A stretch of 5,598 nt of DNA from Actinoplanes liguriensis. Lineage in GTDB: Bacteria > Actinomycetota > Actinomycetes > Mycobacteriales > Micromonosporaceae. The notes beneath the pieces were generated by a model. That model saw only the letters and a list, made by a program, of their open reading frames with translations, had not been told where the DNA came from and made no database searches. Positions 4,939 to 5,598 of this stretch are shown in pieces. Within the stretch, counting starts at the first letter, position 1; each line of letters opens with the position of its first letter. The position numbers and the translations under genes are program-made. The stretch is from positions 12,631 to 18,228 of the forward strand of contig KL571410.1 in assembly GCA_000715855.1 (NCBI GenBank), given 5' to 3'.

Positions 4939-5598
4939 GTGCGGTTGCTGATTGTGGAAGACGAGCGTGAGCTGGCGGAATCCCTTCGTCGCGGTCTGAC
5001 GGCGGAGGGTTACACCGTCGATGTGGCCCACGACGGGAACACCGGGCTCGACCTCGCCCTGAGCGAGGGCTATCAGGCGATCATCCTGGATCTGATGCTG
5101 CCGCAGATGAACGGCTATCGGGTGTGCGCTCGGCTGCGGGAGCTGCGAGTCAGTACGCCGGTGCTGGTCCTGACCGCCAAGGACGGCGAGTACGACGAGG
5201 CGGAGGCCCTGGACACCGGGGCGGACGACTACCTGACGAAGCCGTTCTCGTACGTCGTCCTGCTGGCTCGCGTACGAGCCCTGCTGCGCCGCGGCGGTGA
5301 ACCCCGGCCGGCGCTGCTGCAGGTCGGTGACCTGGTCGTCGACCAGGCGCAGCGGGTCTGCTCGCGCGGGCCGACGCCGATCACGCTGACCGCCAAGCAG
5401 TTCTCGGTCCTGGCGTGCCTGGCGCGCCGGGCGAACACGGTGGTGAGCAAGGCGGAGATTCTCGACGAGGTGTGGGACGCGGCCTACGAGGGCGATCTGA
5501 ACATCGTCGAGGTCTACATCCGGGCGCTGCGCCGCAGTATCGACGTGCCGTTCGGCCTGCTGAGCATCGAGACGATCCGGGGCGCCGGCTACCGGCTG
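4939..5598 (+). CDS. OmpR/PhoB-family response regulator (3' end beyond window)
   Basis: There are 220 codons of a two-component DNA-binding regulator. The receiver domain (about 1-115) has the acidic pair Glu7-Asp8 (LLIVEDE), phospho-acceptor Asp51 (ILDLMLP), Thr79 (VLVLTAKD), Tyr98 and Lys101 (DDYLTKPFSY), all as required for function. The winged-helix Trans_reg_C domain (about 125-220) shows LTAKQFSVLACLARRANTVV, the SKAEILDEVWD helix, the recognition helix NIVEVYIRALRRSID and the closing IETIRGAGYRL. Family members usually end a few residues after this motif, so the protein is almost complete. The start is GTG at 4939, with AGG eight bases upstream at 4928-4930; a nearby ATG at 4931 is in another frame. 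A sensor kinase gene is expected directly downstream. It resembles MprA/PrrA-type regulators only in general form, and its targets cannot be inferred. Confidence 0.94.
   Translation, partial: MRLLIVEDERELAESLRRGLTAEGYTVDVAHDGNTGLDLALSEGYQAIILDLMLPQMNGYRVCARLRELRVSTPVLVLTAKDGEYDEAEALDTGADDYLTKPFSYVVLLARVRALLRRGGEPRPALLQVGDLVVDQAQRVCSRGPTPITLTAKQFSVLACLARRANTVVSKAEILDEVWDAAYEGDLNIVEVYIRALRRSIDVPFGLLSIETIRGAGYRL

Noticed and set aside
1..5598. tRNA, rRNA, CRISPR array, insertion sequence or riboswitch
   Set aside because: No cloverleaf, rRNA core, regularly spaced repeats, transposase or recognisable riboswitch core was seen on reading either strand.

Overview
The window is high-GC DNA with codon third positions dominated by G/C, GTG starts, a probable leaderless promoter and dense one- and two-component regulators. 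This suggests an actinobacterium; a Micromonosporaceae-like soil genus would fit, but that is a guess from style and not from a marker gene. The first 17 bases are not genomic. They match the Tn5/Nextera mosaic-end adaptor, so the left edge is the end of a contig from a tagmentation library.

Left region, minus strand (18-856): a PadR-type repressor gene followed, with a 4-base overlap, by the N-terminal third of an ABC transporter ATPase cut by the contig end. This is the common layout of a PadR-controlled ABC exporter. Its likely promoter lies so close to the PadR start that the message is probably leaderless.

Centre, minus strand (926-3501): a two-component pair. A sensor kinase of the NarL-partner (HisKA_3) class with about eight N-terminal membrane segments is followed, with a 4-base GTGA overlap, by a REC plus LuxR-HTH response regulator. 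Both depart from consensus at usually conserved positions: the residue two before the phospho-His and the N-box in the kinase, and the acidic pair in the regulator.

A 144-base intergenic stretch (3502-3645) separates this pair from a divergent plus-strand cassette. It holds three separate inverted repeats, a good place for shared regulation.

Plus-strand cassette (3646-4852): a 161-residue membrane protein resembling the DUF697 domain, a 42-codon Ala/Lys/Glu-rich amphipathic peptide, and a 184-residue protein with three membrane segments. Spacing is tight (33 and 4 bases). I cannot name this combination as a known system, and it is the most promising candidate for something undescribed. A GC-rich hairpin follows it.

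Right edge, plus strand (4939-5598): an OmpR/PhoB-family response regulator, open at the window end and lacking probably only its last few residues, preceded by a perfect 7-base inverted repeat. Its kinase would be expected just downstream, outside the window.
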